Shown: piece after piece, positions 44,652 to 53,514 of the stretch | Position numbering within the stretch: position 1 is the first letter of the stretch | Layout: every line of letters starts with the position of its first letter | DNA from: Roseiflexus sp. | Lineage (GTDB): Bacteria > Chloroflexota > Chloroflexia > Chloroflexales > Roseiflexaceae | Length of the DNA: 64,000 nt | NCBI GenBank assembly: GCA_025062325.1 | Contig: JANXAL010000045.1 | Span: 87,913 to 151,912 of the forward strand | Reading direction: 5' to 3' | Notes under the pieces: generated by a model | What the model saw: only the letters and a program-made list of their open reading frames with translations | Told to the model about the DNA's origin: nothing | The model's database searches: none | Made by a program: the position numbers and the translations under genes

Positions 44652-45629
44652 GGTTCTGCAACGGAGCATCCTCTTTCGGTCCAGGCGATTGATGCCGCAC
44701 GAACGCGCATTGCGCCGTTCGTCCGGCACACGCCGCTTACGCCGCTGCCCGCACTGCGCGGCGACTTTCACCCCAACCTGCGACTCAAACTGGAAAATCT
44801 GCAGGTCTCAGGTTCATTCAAGGCGCGCGGCGTGTTCAACCACCTGCTGCAACTCGACGCAGCGCAGCGCGAACGCGGCGTGATCGCCGCATCCGGCGGC
44901 AACCACGGTCTGGCGCTGGCATACGCCGCCTGGCGACTGGGCATTCCTGCTACGGTCTACCTGCCCACACGCGCCTCCGCCGACCGCGAGCGACGGATTG
45001 CTGCATGGGGCGCGCGCATCTTCCGCTATGGCGACGCCTGGGACGATGCCCACCAGCGCGCTGTCGAGCATGCTGCAAATGATGGGTTGTACTACGTTCA
45101 TCCATTTGATGATATGCGTACCCTTGAAGGACAGGGTACGCTCGGTCTTGAACTGCTCGCCGACGCGCCCAACATCGATCTGGCGCTGATCGCCGTTGGC
45201 GGCGGCGGGTTGATCGGCGGCATGGCGGCGGCGCTCAAACAGGCGCGCCCCGGCATTCGCATCATCGGCGTCGAACCGGTCGGCGCGCCAACGATGACCG
45301 TCAGCCTCAATGCCGGTCGGCTGGTGGAATTGCCTGCCGTTCACAGCATTGCCGACACCCTCTCACCGCGCGCACTCAGTCAACGCACGCTTGACCTGGC
45401 GCTGCGGTATGTCGATGAGGTGGCGCTGGTCACCGATGAGCAGATGGTCGAGGCGATGCGCTGGCTCTGGACCGAGTGCAACCAGCTGGTCGAACCGGCG
45501 GGCGCTGCCGTGATTGCCGCACTCCAGAGCGGCGCCGTCGATGTTGCACGCTATGAAGCGCCGGTTGCCGTTATCTGCGGCGGGAATGCTGATGCGACAT
45601 GTGTGTTCGATGGGTATAGCACCCCATAG
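44652..45629 (+). CDS. PLP-dependent threonine dehydratase-like enzyme, start uncertain
   Basis: An enzyme of at least 315 residues of the serine/threonine dehydratase fold type II. SGSFKARG holds the PLP lysine, ASGGNHGLALAYAA binds the phosphate group's neighbour region, and VGGGGLIGG is the glycine loop. It probably deaminates threonine to 2-oxobutyrate. Homology-like sequence (VQAIDAARTRIAPFVRHTPL) extends upstream of the first usable GTG at 44832, which would cut off the active-site lysine. Yet from the TGA at 44649 to there, no ATG, GTG or TTG is in frame. Candidates are ACG at 44661 or ATT at 44688. The coordinates give the whole open frame. Confidence 0.7.
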   Translation, partial: GSATEHPLSVQAIDAARTRIAPFVRHTPLTPLPALRGDFHPNLRLKLENLQVSGSFKARGVFNHLLQLDAAQRERGVIAASGGNHGLALAYAAWRLGIPATVYLPTRASADRERRIAAWGARIFRYGDAWDDAHQRAVEHAANDGLYYVHPFDDMRTLEGQGTLGLELLADAPNIDLALIAVGGGGLIGGMAAALKQARPGIRIIGVEPVGAPTMTVSLNAGRLVELPAVHSIADTLSPRALSQRTLDLALRYVDEVALVTDEQMVEAMRWLWTECNQLVEPAGAAVIAALQSGAVDVARYEAPVAVICGGNADATCVFDGYSTP

Positions 45630-45736
45630 CCTGGGCGGTTAATGGTCTCTGCGTTTTGCCGGAGGTTCCGCTCAGCGCTATTGTGTGAGCTTTGAGCCTG
45701 TGCTGTCCGCAAAGCAGTATTCTCAGGAGGAGGATC

Positions 45737-46243
45737 ATGTCCGTTATCGAGCCGGATGATCAGGTATGGCTGCGGCGTCAGCGGGGGCAGTTGATCACGC
45801 TTGGCGCTGGCGGGAGTGTTGCGAATGCTATTGCTATGTGGGTGCTGACGATAGTATCGCTTGCTATGGGGGCTGCTGCCCTTGGTAGCCATAATGCAAG
45901 CAGCTGGGTCGGCGTGGGGTTTCTCCTTATGTTCGCGTCCATTGGTGTAGTTGTCAGTGGGTTAGTTAGCTCGGTGGCATGTGGGGTGGTCAGCGGGCTG
46001 ATCGCCCGGCGTACCTGGCGCGCTTCTCGCGGCTGGCTGATTGGCTGGATCATCGTTTGGACGACTCTTGAGATGCCGTGGCATGCTGTGTGTTCCTTGG
46101 CGACCCTCGTTGGTATCCTTTTCGAGGAAGGGTGGGTGTTCTCGGTTGTATTGCTTGGCTCAATCGCCGGGTCAGCGTTCCTGGGCGCAGTGATTGCCTT
46201 CTTCTTCGCCCTGATCGCGCCGCCATGGAACATTCGGTCCTGA
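45737..46243 (+). CDS. Small integral membrane protein, unknown function
   Basis: A 168-residue protein with about four hydrophobic segments after a short polar start (MSVIEPDDQVWLRRQRGQL). GGAGGAGGATC precedes the ATG. I do not recognise a family. Ile/Val/Gly-rich helices and a W-rich loop (GWLIGWIIVWTTLEMPW) are the main features. Neighbours give no clue. Confidence 0.65.
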   Translation: MSVIEPDDQVWLRRQRGQLITLGAGGSVANAIAMWVLTIVSLAMGAAALGSHNASSWVGVGFLLMFASIGVVVSGLVSSVACGVVSGLIARRTWRASRGWLIGWIIVWTTLEMPWHAVCSLATLVGILFEEGWVFSVVLLGSIAGSAFLGAVIAFFFALIAPPWNIRS

Positions 46244-46341
46244 TGCCAGACGCCGCTTGCACATTCGACCACGAGATGCGATACTATCCAGAGTAGAACA
46301 GATAATCTATCCAGGCGAAACTCCTGGCGGAGCGTAGCACG

Positions 46342-47223
46342 ATGCTCCTGCGCCAAAAGGTTTTGGTGGCGATGCTGCGCGAGGCGCGCAATCGCGCGTC
46401 GCGTATTCAGTTGATGAAATGGGCGTTCCTTTTCTCTGTCGAAACGCAATCGCACGCCAGAAACGCCTGCTACCAGTTCGTGCCGTATCACTACGGTCCG
46501 CACTCATTTTCGCTCTATCAGGAGATTGATGCGCTGATCCGTCACGGCATCATTGAGAATCCAGGCAAGCACGGCAGTCACTGGAAACTGACAGATCTCG
46601 CCGATGATGTCGCCCTTTCGCTCCCTACTCCGGTAAAGACCGATATATATTATGTTATGAAAAGATATGGAGCGATGAGCGGCAAGCAGCTCATCGAACT
46701 AATATACGAGAAATATCCTTGGTATACCATTAATTGCAAAGATGAAGTGAAACGACGACAAACGCGACCAGTCGCAGACATCGCCATATACACCATTGGC
46801 TACGAAAGACTGTCAGTTGATGATTTTCTCAACCGACTCCTTATGAAGGGCATACATTGTGTTATCGACGTAAGAAATAATCCTGTATCGATGCGCTATG
46901 GGTATCACAAAGGCACACTTTCACGTCTGTGCAGCTTGCTTGGCATCGAGTATTTCCACTTCCCAGAACTCGGAGTTCCGGGTTCGGATAGAATAGAACT
47001 GGCAATAAAGGATGATTATGACCGGTTATTTGCCAGATATGCGCAAACAACGCTGAGAGATCACGTAGAAGCAATCCAGCACGTCGCTGAGATCGTCGAA
47101 ACCCGTCCCGGCGCTCTTATGTGCATGGAAGCGAATCCCGCATCCTGCCATCGCCACGTGCTGGCTCAGGCGTTGTCGGATATGATCGATCTTCCTGTCA
47201 TCCACCTGGAGTGGCCGAGATGA
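46342..47223 (+). CDS. DUF488-family protein with an N-terminal winged-helix-like domain
   Basis: A 293-residue two-domain protein. The C-terminal half is DUF488: IYTIGYERLSVDDFLNRLL, then VIDVRNNPVSMRYGYHKGTL and the Cys cluster CMEANPASCHRH. The first ~120 residues (LMKWAFLFSVETQ, FVPYHYGPHS, WKLTDLADDV) look like the SocA/Panacea-type helical domain found in antitoxins and some phage proteins. Its codon use becomes distinctly A+T-rich after about 46640. Function of DUF488 is not known; it may be a nucleic-acid modifier or defence component. Confidence 0.75.
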   Translation: MLLRQKVLVAMLREARNRASRIQLMKWAFLFSVETQSHARNACYQFVPYHYGPHSFSLYQEIDALIRHGIIENPGKHGSHWKLTDLADDVALSLPTPVKTDIYYVMKRYGAMSGKQLIELIYEKYPWYTINCKDEVKRRQTRPVADIAIYTIGYERLSVDDFLNRLLMKGIHCVIDVRNNPVSMRYGYHKGTLSRLCSLLGIEYFHFPELGVPGSDRIELAIKDDYDRLFARYAQTTLRDHVEAIQHVAEIVETRPGALMCMEANPASCHRHVLAQALSDMIDLPVIHLEWPR

Positions 47224-47339
47224 ACAATGGTCCCCTCCATCTGCAATCTGTAACCTCTCTGCCTCTTGCCTCGCGCCAAATGCTGGCGGGCGCCCCTTAC
47301 AAGTGAAGAGTTTTTGGGAACGATGGATGTTTTCCGCGT

Positions 47340-47735
47340 CCTGATGCCCTTTTGCCCCTCATCCCCCCTGCCCCCTTCTCCCACCAGGGGAGAAGGGGGC
47401 GGTTGCACATCCTGACGCCCTTTTGCCCCTCATCCCCCTTGCCCCCTTCTCCCACCAGGGGAGAAGGGGGGAGGGGAGCGCTCTCAAGTGGAGGCTTTTT
47501 GGCGTGCGCAGTGGATTTGCCGCGTCCTGACGCCCTTTTGCCCCTCATCCCCCCGCCCCCTTCTCCCACCAGGGGAGAAGGGGGCGGTTGCACATCCTGA
47601 CGCCCTTTTGCCCCTCATCCCCCTTGCCCCCTTCTCCCACCAGCCGCACGGGCACGCTCGGTCGTCTCTGGACGAGCGCTTTGCCCCTCATCCCCCTTGC
47701 CCCCTTCTCCCACCAGGGGAGAAGGGGGAGTTAAG
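47340..47735. repeat. Cluster of G+C-rich palindromic repeats
   Basis: Copies of CCCCCTTCTCCC-ACCAG-GGGAGAAGGGGG (12-bp arms) at about 47372, 47442, 47560 and 47706, plus a copy at about 47628 that keeps only the left arm. They are separated by GCACATCCTGACGCCCTTTT or variants. A typical REP-like palindromic family. Confidence 0.85.
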
Positions 47736-47737
47736 GC

Positions 47738-47960
47738 ATTCTGATGCCTGAAACAGACAGTCAGCACGGGGGATTGCCAAAAAAATCTACACTCGTGAGG
47801 AAGGGGGAGGTGGGGCGTCCTGTTGCTCAAAACGGGCAATGCAACCTAAGGGCTTGCCGGAAAAATCTACACTTGTGAGGAAGGGAGAGGTGGGGCATCC
47901 TGTTGCCTGAAACGGGCGATACAACGGAAGGGCTTGCCGGAAAAAATCCACCTTTGTGAG
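47738..47960. repeat. Three tandem ~79-bp composite units
   Basis: Each runs from a TCCTGTTGCCTGAAACGGGC-like start to a GGCTTGCCGGAAAAATCTAC-like end followed by CTTGTGAGG, starting near 47738, 47817 and 47897. Inverted copies lie at about 49455-49520 and 58165-58240. Confidence 0.8.
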
Positions 47961-48097
47961 AGCGGACGCCCCCCATGCACTAGCTTAGGCGCCTGAACCG
48001 GACGAAGCTCGTCGGGAAAAAACCTCTGGTATGGGAGGAGTGACCTACGACACCAGATCGGAGGTATCCCATAACGAGCCCTCTCCATCGTACTAGC

Positions 48098-49260
48098 ATG
48101 CTAACGCCTGATCGCCGACCGACTAAGGTCGCGCTGCGCTTGCCCGCCGGACGAGCCAGCGCGCGCCCTGGTCGCCCCACCCCAGGCGCAGCTCGGCGCC
48201 TGGGACGGGCTGACCAATACAGCAGACATCGCTGCCGCCACAGTTGGCGCAAATGGCTGCGCGCCGCCAGCCCCTGGCTCGCCTGCGCGCTCAGTGCGCT
48301 GCTCGGCGGTGTTCTCGCGCCGTGGCTGACCCGCTCCAGCTGCTGGCGTCTAGTCCTGATCGACCGCACGAACCTTGGTCAGCACGGCAGCGGAGATGAC
48401 TGGCGGGCACAACCGGAGAATGACTTGCTGCGCGGCCAGATCACCCAGGTCGTGCGCTTGGATCGCCGACGGGGCGAGCATCTCGACGATTCCTGCGCCC
48501 TTGCGACACTGCGATGGCGGACGCAGGCGACGGCCAGCCGCGCGAGATGGCTGCCACCGTGTGCCAGTAGGCGGCAATCGTGGCGCCTGGTGAGCTCCCG
48601 ACCGGTCCGATACCGGAGTGCAGCGGCCAGTCTTGGATGTCGAGCGCCGCCTCCGGCGCAGCCAGACGCCGCTCGACCCGCCTGCACAGGTGACGGTCGA
48701 GGGGCAACCATCCCTGTCCGGGTTATCGCGGCGCCGCTGCCGCCCGCCAACGCCGCGACGGCGCGCCGCGGCTGCCAGCGCCACGCGCAGGATCAGGGGC
48801 GCTTGCCATGTGCGCAGGGATTGATCTTAGCTGGCTGGCCCGTGCTGCTGACGATTGTGCCGGACGACCTGTGGGATCGGGCAGCAGTGTCGCGCGCGGT
48901 GGCACGCGGAAGTCGTGATTCGCTGCCTGAACCATCTGCTGGCGCTGCATCGCCTGCGCTACTGGCGTGTGGCCAGCGCCGCGCTGCTCCTGACGCGCTC
49001 ACTACTGGCGTGGGCGCGCAGCCGCGCTCTGGCGCAGCAGACCCGCGCCGCCGTGCAACGCACCGCTGTCCCAGCGCCGGAGACGCTACCGGGGCAGGAG
49101 CTGTGGGCCGAGGCGGTCGTCAATCACTGGCGGGTGCAGCAACGGGGTCTGGATCTGCTGCGGCAACAGGTGTGGGGAACGTGGAGCGCGGCGCAACTGC
49201 CGGACCGTCTGCCGAGTCTGGTGCGCCACCTGATCACCCATCCGCGCTGCGCTGGCCCAA
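48098..49260 (+). pseudogene. Decayed IS4-type transposase
   Basis: The sequence has recognisable transposase pieces in different frames: WRLVLIDRTNLGQHGSGDDW and LLRGQITQVVRLDRRRGEHL near 48340-48490, GLILAGWPVLLTIVPDDLWD near 48820, and, after a frameshift, RARWHAEVVIRCLNHLLALH with HRLRYWRVASAALLLTRSLL and VNHWRVQQRGLDLLRQQVWG near 48890-49180. The D (LIDRT), and the C-terminal W-x2-E/V-V-I-R-x-L-K/N-H-L segment fit IS4-family enzymes. Several frameshifts make it inactive. No clear terminal inverted repeats were found, though inverted composite repeats flank it. Confidence 0.65.
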
Positions 49261-49449
49261 GGCGCCAGGCGAGCACCCCAACCCCCCGCATGCGGGGGGC
49301 GCAGAAGCCCAAGCGCAAAGAGGAGCAGCGCCACACCGACCCAACCCCCCGCATGCGGGGGGCGCAGATCGCAGGCTCGGTGTGGGGCGGGACAGTGCAC
49401 CCCAACCCCCTGCATGCGGAGGTCGCAGGGGGGTGGGAGAAGAGGATGG

Positions 49450-49590
49450 GGGGATGCCCACAAGTGTAGGTTTTTCGGCAAGCCCTCACGTTGTATTGCC
49501 CGTTTCAGGCAACAGGACGCCCCAACTCCCCCTGCTCCCCTTGTGGGAGAAGGGGGCAGGGGGGATGAGGGGCAAAAGGGCGTCGAGGCG
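49450..49590. repeat. Inverted composite repeat right of the transposase remnant
   Basis: CACAAGTGTAGGTTTTTCGG, then GCAAGCCCTCACGTTGTATT, is the reverse complement (with changes) of the unit near 47840-47880. It is followed by ACTCCCCCTGCTCCCCTTGT and GGGAGAAGGGGGCAGGGG, the palindromic element. Confidence 0.75.
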
Positions 49591-49701
49591 CAGAAAACAC
49601 ACTGCGCATCTGGAAACCTCTACACCTGAGAGCTCTTCGCCTCTCCCCTCTCACCCCGCGCCTCTCCCTTCTTGCCTCTCCCCTCTCGCCTCTCATCCCA
49701 C

Positions 49702-49731
49702 TTGACAAACTAACCCTCCTTCAGGTATACT
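49702..49731 (+). promoter_or_regulatory. Sigma70-type promoter of the ilv-leu region
   Basis: TTGACA at 49702-49707, an 18-base spacer, and TATACT at 49726-49731. The predicted start is near 49738, about 26 bases before the leader peptide ATG. Confidence 0.75.
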
Positions 49732-49764
49732 CGCAGACGGTAATATTGCATAGGCGCGACTCAT

Positions 49765-49836
49765 ATGCATCAGCCGAACGTCAGCATCCTCCTTAGCCTT
49801 ATCCTCGTAGCCCTGATTATCATCACGGGCTTATAG
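49765..49836 (+). CDS. Branched-chain amino acid leader peptide (attenuation)
   Basis: A 23-codon frame encoding MHQPNVSILLSLILVALIII followed by TGL and TAG. Thirteen of 23 residues are Leu (6), Ile (5) or Val (2), concentrated in codons 8-20. It lies between a good promoter and a terminator-like stem, upstream of ilvB, exactly where a ribosome-mediated attenuator peptide is expected. The bases right after its stop codon form the antiterminator arm. Its ribosome-binding site is weak (TAGGCG). It could also be a small membrane peptide, but codon content and position favour a leader. Confidence 0.75.
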   Translation: MHQPNVSILLSLILVALIIITGL

Positions 49837-49913
49837 GCGTTTGGGAGGAAGCGCGCGCGGCGTAATGTAATAAACAACGACACGAGCCCCTCCCGAACGC
49901 TCGGGAGGGGCTC
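49837..49913 (+). promoter_or_regulatory. ilv attenuator: terminator and antiterminator
   Basis: Terminator-like stem: 49884-49896 (GAGCCCCTCCCGA) pairs perfectly over 13 bp with 49901-49913 (TCGGGAGGGGCTC), loop ACGC. Alternative stem: 49837-49848 (GCGTTTGGGAGG) pairs over 12 bp, with one G-U, with 49889-49900 (CCTCCCGAACGC). The two are mutually exclusive. The antiterminator arm starts on the base after the leader stop, so a ribosome finishing the peptide would cover it. The T tract after the terminator is weak (ACAGTTTA). Confidence 0.75.
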
Positions 49914-50158
49914 ACAGTTTATGGGCATATGCTGCCGGTGCTACGGCAACAATGTATCTCCGGCAGGCCCGCGCCTATTGCTCTCAGTGGTCAAATCCGA
50001 CCATCTCCCCGGCTGCGACGCCGATGTCGCCAATGTGCCGCTGCTGCACAGTTGGGCGCCGATGATGGCGGCGTCTAGCCTGCACGTGTGCAGGTTTGGA
50101 CGCATAACTGCAGTGCAACGCCAATCTTGTAATCATCGAGAGAAAGGGAGGAACTCAG
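49914..50158 (+). other. Leader region between attenuator and ilvB
   Basis: 245 bases with no supported gene. GCCTGCACGTGTGCAGG (about 50078-50094) forms a short hairpin, and GAAAGGGAGGAA precedes the ilvB ATG as a strong ribosome-binding site. Confidence 0.5.
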
Positions 50159-51904
50159 ATGTCCGAAAAGCGCACCGGCGCTCAGGTGATGTGTGAGGCG
50201 TTGATCCGCAATGGAGTCGAAGTGATGTTCGGCATCCCCGGCGGCGCGATCATGCCGTTCTACCATGCGATGTGGGAGTACCGCGACAAACTGCGCCACG
50301 TGTTATGTCGCCACGAACAGGGCGCAGGGCACGCCGCCGAAGGGTATGCGCGCGCCACTGGTCGGCTGGGGGTGTGCATCGGCACAAGCGGGCCAGGCGC
50401 AACCAATCTGGTGACGCCTATTGCCGATGCGATGATGGATAGTGTGCCGCTCCTGGCGATCACCGGGCAGGTCGCTTCTCACGTGCTTGGCAAGGATGCA
50501 TTCCAGGAAACTGACATCACTGGCATTACGATGCCGATCACCAAGCACAACTACCTGGTGAAACGCGCCGAAGATCTGCCTTATGTCTTCGAGGAAGCGA
50601 TCTACATCGCCACTACCGGACGGCCAGGACCGGTATTGATCGACGTAACGAAGGACGCGCAGCAGGCCACCATCGTTCCCAACTGGAACATCAAACTCGA
50701 CCTTCCTGGCTACAAGCCCAACTATCGCCCTAATCTCAAACAGGTCCGCGAGGCGATCAAGCTGATTTTGAGCGCGAAGAAGCCGCTGATCATCGCTGGT
50801 CATGGCATTATCATGTCTGGCGCCGTCGAGGAGTTGCGCGCCTTCGCCGAACGCACCCGCATCCCGGTGATTACCACCCTCCACGGCATTGGCTCCTTCC
50901 CCGAAGATCATCCGCTTAGCATCGGCATGCCGGGGATGCACGGCTGGGTGCACGTCAATCGCGCCATTCAGGAGTGCGATGTGCTCTTCAATATCGGCGG
51001 GCGCTTCGATGACCGCGTGACTGGCAAAGCCAGCACGTTTGCGCCGAACGCGAAGGTGATTCATGTCGATATTGACCCCTCGGAGATTGGCAAGAACGTC
51101 AAGGTGACCGTCCCAATCGTCGCTGATGCGCGCCTTGCGCTGCAGGCGTTCCTCGATGAGCTCCCGCCTGATCGCGAAGCGCTTGCTGAACTCCATAGCC
51201 ATGCTTCGGACTGGATGGAGCACATCCGTGAGATGCAGGCGAAGCACCAACCGAAGCAGCAGTACATCAATCGCGCCAACACCGAAAATATGAGCCTGCC
51301 GCCGCACGACGTGTACGCTGCGCTCTCAAAGGCGCTCAACAGTCGCGGCAATTACCGCGTCGTCACCGACGTCGGGCAGCATCAGATGTGGGCAGCGCAG
51401 TTGATCGACTGGTATCGCCCGCGCACCCACATTACCTCCGGCGGCGCCGGAACCATGGGCTTCGCCGTGCCAGCCGCGCTCGGCGTTGCCATCGCTTGCC
51501 CCAACGAGACAGTGTGGGTCATCTGCGGCGATGGCGGCTTCCAGATGACCAACCAGGAAATGGCCACTATCGTTCAGGAAGGCATCAAGAACATCAAGAT
51601 CGCGGTGATCAACAACGGCTACCTAGGCATGGTGCGCCAATGGCAGGAACTGTTCGAGAACAAGCGCTACAGTGGCACTCCTCTCTCCGGTCCCGACTTC
51701 GCAAAACTGGCGGAGGCGTACTACTGGAAGGGGATTACTGTCGAACATACCAGCCAGGTTGAGGCGGCCATCGAGGAAGCCTATGAGACCGATGGGCCGG
51801 TGCTGATTGACTTCCGCGTCGAGCGCGAAGCGAACGTGTTCCCGATGGTGCCGCAGAACAAGAGCATCAGCGAGATGATCCTGGAATCGCCCCACAAGTC
51901 ATAG
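50159..51904 (+). CDS. ilvB: Acetolactate synthase, large (catalytic) subunit
   Basis: A 581-residue ThDP enzyme that joins two pyruvates to acetolactate (valine, leucine) or pyruvate with 2-oxobutyrate to acetohydroxybutyrate (isoleucine). The catalytic Glu53 lies in CRHEQGAGHAAEGYAR. GTSGPGATNLVTPIADAMMD and a central FAD-binding-type domain follow. The ThDP/Mg motif runs from CGDGGFQMTNQEMATIVQEG to NNGYLGMVRQWQELF. Length and motifs are normal. Strong RBS. It is the first structural gene after the attenuator, and the regulatory subunit gene follows after 21 bases. Confidence 0.96.
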   Translation: MSEKRTGAQVMCEALIRNGVEVMFGIPGGAIMPFYHAMWEYRDKLRHVLCRHEQGAGHAAEGYARATGRLGVCIGTSGPGATNLVTPIADAMMDSVPLLAITGQVASHVLGKDAFQETDITGITMPITKHNYLVKRAEDLPYVFEEAIYIATTGRPGPVLIDVTKDAQQATIVPNWNIKLDLPGYKPNYRPNLKQVREAIKLILSAKKPLIIAGHGIIMSGAVEELRAFAERTRIPVITTLHGIGSFPEDHPLSIGMPGMHGWVHVNRAIQECDVLFNIGGRFDDRVTGKASTFAPNAKVIHVDIDPSEIGKNVKVTVPIVADARLALQAFLDELPPDREALAELHSHASDWMEHIREMQAKHQPKQQYINRANTENMSLPPHDVYAALSKALNSRGNYRVVTDVGQHQMWAAQLIDWYRPRTHITSGGAGTMGFAVPAALGVAIACPNETVWVICGDGGFQMTNQEMATIVQEGIKNIKIAVINNGYLGMVRQWQELFENKRYSGTPLSGPDFAKLAEAYYWKGITVEHTSQVEAAIEEAYETDGPVLIDFRVEREANVFPMVPQNKSISEMILESPHKS

Positions 51905-51925
51905 AATGAATGAAGGAACCATACT

Positions 51926-52468
51926 ATGAAAAAGCACACAATCGTCGCTCTCGTGCAGGATCGCCCTGGCGTGCTGAGCCGGGTGGTCGGCCTCATCCGG
52001 CGACGCGGCTTCAATATCGAAAGCCTGGCGGTCGGTCATAGCGAAACGCCCGGCGTCAGCCGGATGACGATCGTTGTGGAATGGGAAGATGTCGAGCAGG
52101 TGGTCAAGCAACTCTACCGCCTGATCGAGGTGCTGAAGGTCAGCGACGTCACGCATGATCCGATAGTCGAGCGCGAAATGGCGCTGATGAAATTACACGC
52201 GCCTCCGGCGAAACGCCCGGAGATTGTCGCTCTGACCGAAGTGTTCGACGCCAAGATTGTCGATGTCGGCGCCAATACGATGGTGATCGAGATGACCGGG
52301 TCGCCCGCTAAGGTTCAGAATTTTATCGATGTGATTCGTCCGTATGGCATCAAAGAAATGATGCGCACCGGACGGATTGCGATGGTGCGCGGCGCACGCG
52401 GTCATACGGCTGAGGAATTCGTTGAGAGCGCGAATGGGCATGCCGAGCGCGTACCGGCGATGAATTAG
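51926..52468 (+). CDS. ilvN: Acetolactate synthase, small (regulatory) subunit
   Basis: A 180-residue subunit with an N-terminal ACT domain (HTIVALVQDRPGVLSRVVGL, then RRGFNIESLAVGHSE) and the C-terminal domain of longer IlvH-type subunits (VALTEVFDAKIVDVGANTMV). It activates the catalytic subunit and confers valine feedback inhibition; Gly and Asn residues of the valine site (NIES) are present. RBS GAAGGAA. Operon with ilvB and ilvC. Confidence 0.95.
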   Translation: MKKHTIVALVQDRPGVLSRVVGLIRRRGFNIESLAVGHSETPGVSRMTIVVEWEDVEQVVKQLYRLIEVLKVSDVTHDPIVEREMALMKLHAPPAKRPEIVALTEVFDAKIVDVGANTMVIEMTGSPAKVQNFIDVIRPYGIKEMMRTGRIAMVRGARGHTAEEFVESANGHAERVPAMN

Positions 52469-52483
52469 GCTGGGGTGACAACT

Positions 52484-53506
52484 ATGGCAACGATTTATTA
52501 CGAAAACCATGCCGATCTCTCCCGCCTCGCCGGGCGCACGATCGCGGTCATTGGGTTTGGCAGCCAGGGGCATGCCCATGCCCTGAATCTCAAGGACAGC
52601 GGCTGTGATGTGATTGTCGGTCTCTACCAGGGGTCGAAAAGCTGGTCTAAGGCGGAAGGGTTAGGGCTGAAGGTGTTGCCCGTCGCTGAGGCGGCGAAAG
52701 AGGCGCATATCGTCATGATGGCAATCCCCGACACCGCGCAGGCAGCCGTTTACCGCGACGAGATCGGACCGCATATGACCCCTGGCAAGACGCTCATGTT
52801 CGCCCACGGGTTCAATATCCGCTTCGGGCAGATCGTCCCGCCGGAAGGGGTCGATGTGAGTATGGTCGCCCCCAAGGCGCCCGGTCATCGCATGCGCGAG
52901 GTCTTCACTCAGGGAGGCGGCGTACCGGCGCTCGTCGCTGTGCATCAGGACGCTTCGGGGAATGCGCTGGCCGACGCCCTGGCATATGCGCGCGGCCTGG
53001 GCTGCACCCGCGCTGGCGTCATTGAGACAACCTTTGCCGAAGAGACTGAGACCGACCTGTTCGGCGAGCAGGTGGTGCTGTGCGGCGGCGTCTCGGCGCT
53101 CGTGAAGGCGGCGTTCGAGACGCTGGTCGAAGCCGGGTACCAACCGGAGATCGCGTACTTTGAGTGCATGCACGAACTCAAACTGATCGTCGATCTCTTC
53201 TACCAGGGCGGTCTCAACTACATGCGCTACTCGGTCAGCGATACGGCGGAATGGGGCGATTACACCGCCGGCCCCAAGATCATCACCGATGAAACGCGCG
53301 CAGCGATGAAACGCATTCTGGCGGATATTCAGAGCGGTGCGTTTGCCGAGGACTGGATCGAAGAGAATCACAACGGTCGTCCGCGCTTCAACGCTTACCG
53401 CGCCCGCGACATCTCGCACCCGATTGAACAGGTGGGGCGTGAACTGCGCCGGATGATGCCGTTCGTCAATCCGCGCGAGGTCGTGCCGGGCGAGGGCGGA
53501 GCATGA
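52484..53506 (+). CDS. ilvC: Ketol-acid reductoisomerase, class I
   Basis: A 340-residue class I enzyme that isomerises and reduces acetolactate or acetohydroxybutyrate. The NADPH-binding loop is [20 protein letters not shown]; metal and substrate ligands lie in the all-helical half ([25 protein letters not shown] and [12 protein letters not shown]). The start is the ATG at 52484 ([12 protein letters not shown]), the usual N terminus, not the GTG three codons upstream. A dispersed repeat separates it from leuA. Confidence 0.96.
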   Translation: MATIYYENHADLSRLAGRTIAVIGFGSQGHAHALNLKDSGCDVIVGLYQGSKSWSKAEGLGLKVLPVAEAAKEAHIVMMAIPDTAQAAVYRDEIGPHMTPGKTLMFAHGFNIRFGQIVPPEGVDVSMVAPKAPGHRMREVFTQGGGVPALVAVHQDASGNALADALAYARGLGCTRAGVIETTFAEETETDLFGEQVVLCGGVSALVKAAFETLVEAGYQPEIAYFECMHELKLIVDLFYQGGLNYMRYSVSDTAEWGDYTAGPKIITDETRAAMKRILADIQSGAFAEDWIEENHNGRPRFNAYRARDISHPIEQVGRELRRMMPFVNPREVVPGEGGA

Positions 53507-53514
53507 CAAGAACT

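Noticed and set aside
47340..47735. Repeated ~30-bp sequence with spacing that might be a CRISPR array
   Set aside because: The repeats are palindromic REP-like elements with related intervening sequence, and the same elements occur elsewhere singly.
48098..49705. A 535-residue open frame on the plus strand
   Set aside because: It is Arg/Ala/Pro-rich and carries transposase fragments only in part; other pieces lie in other frames and the end runs through repeats, so it is not an intact protein.
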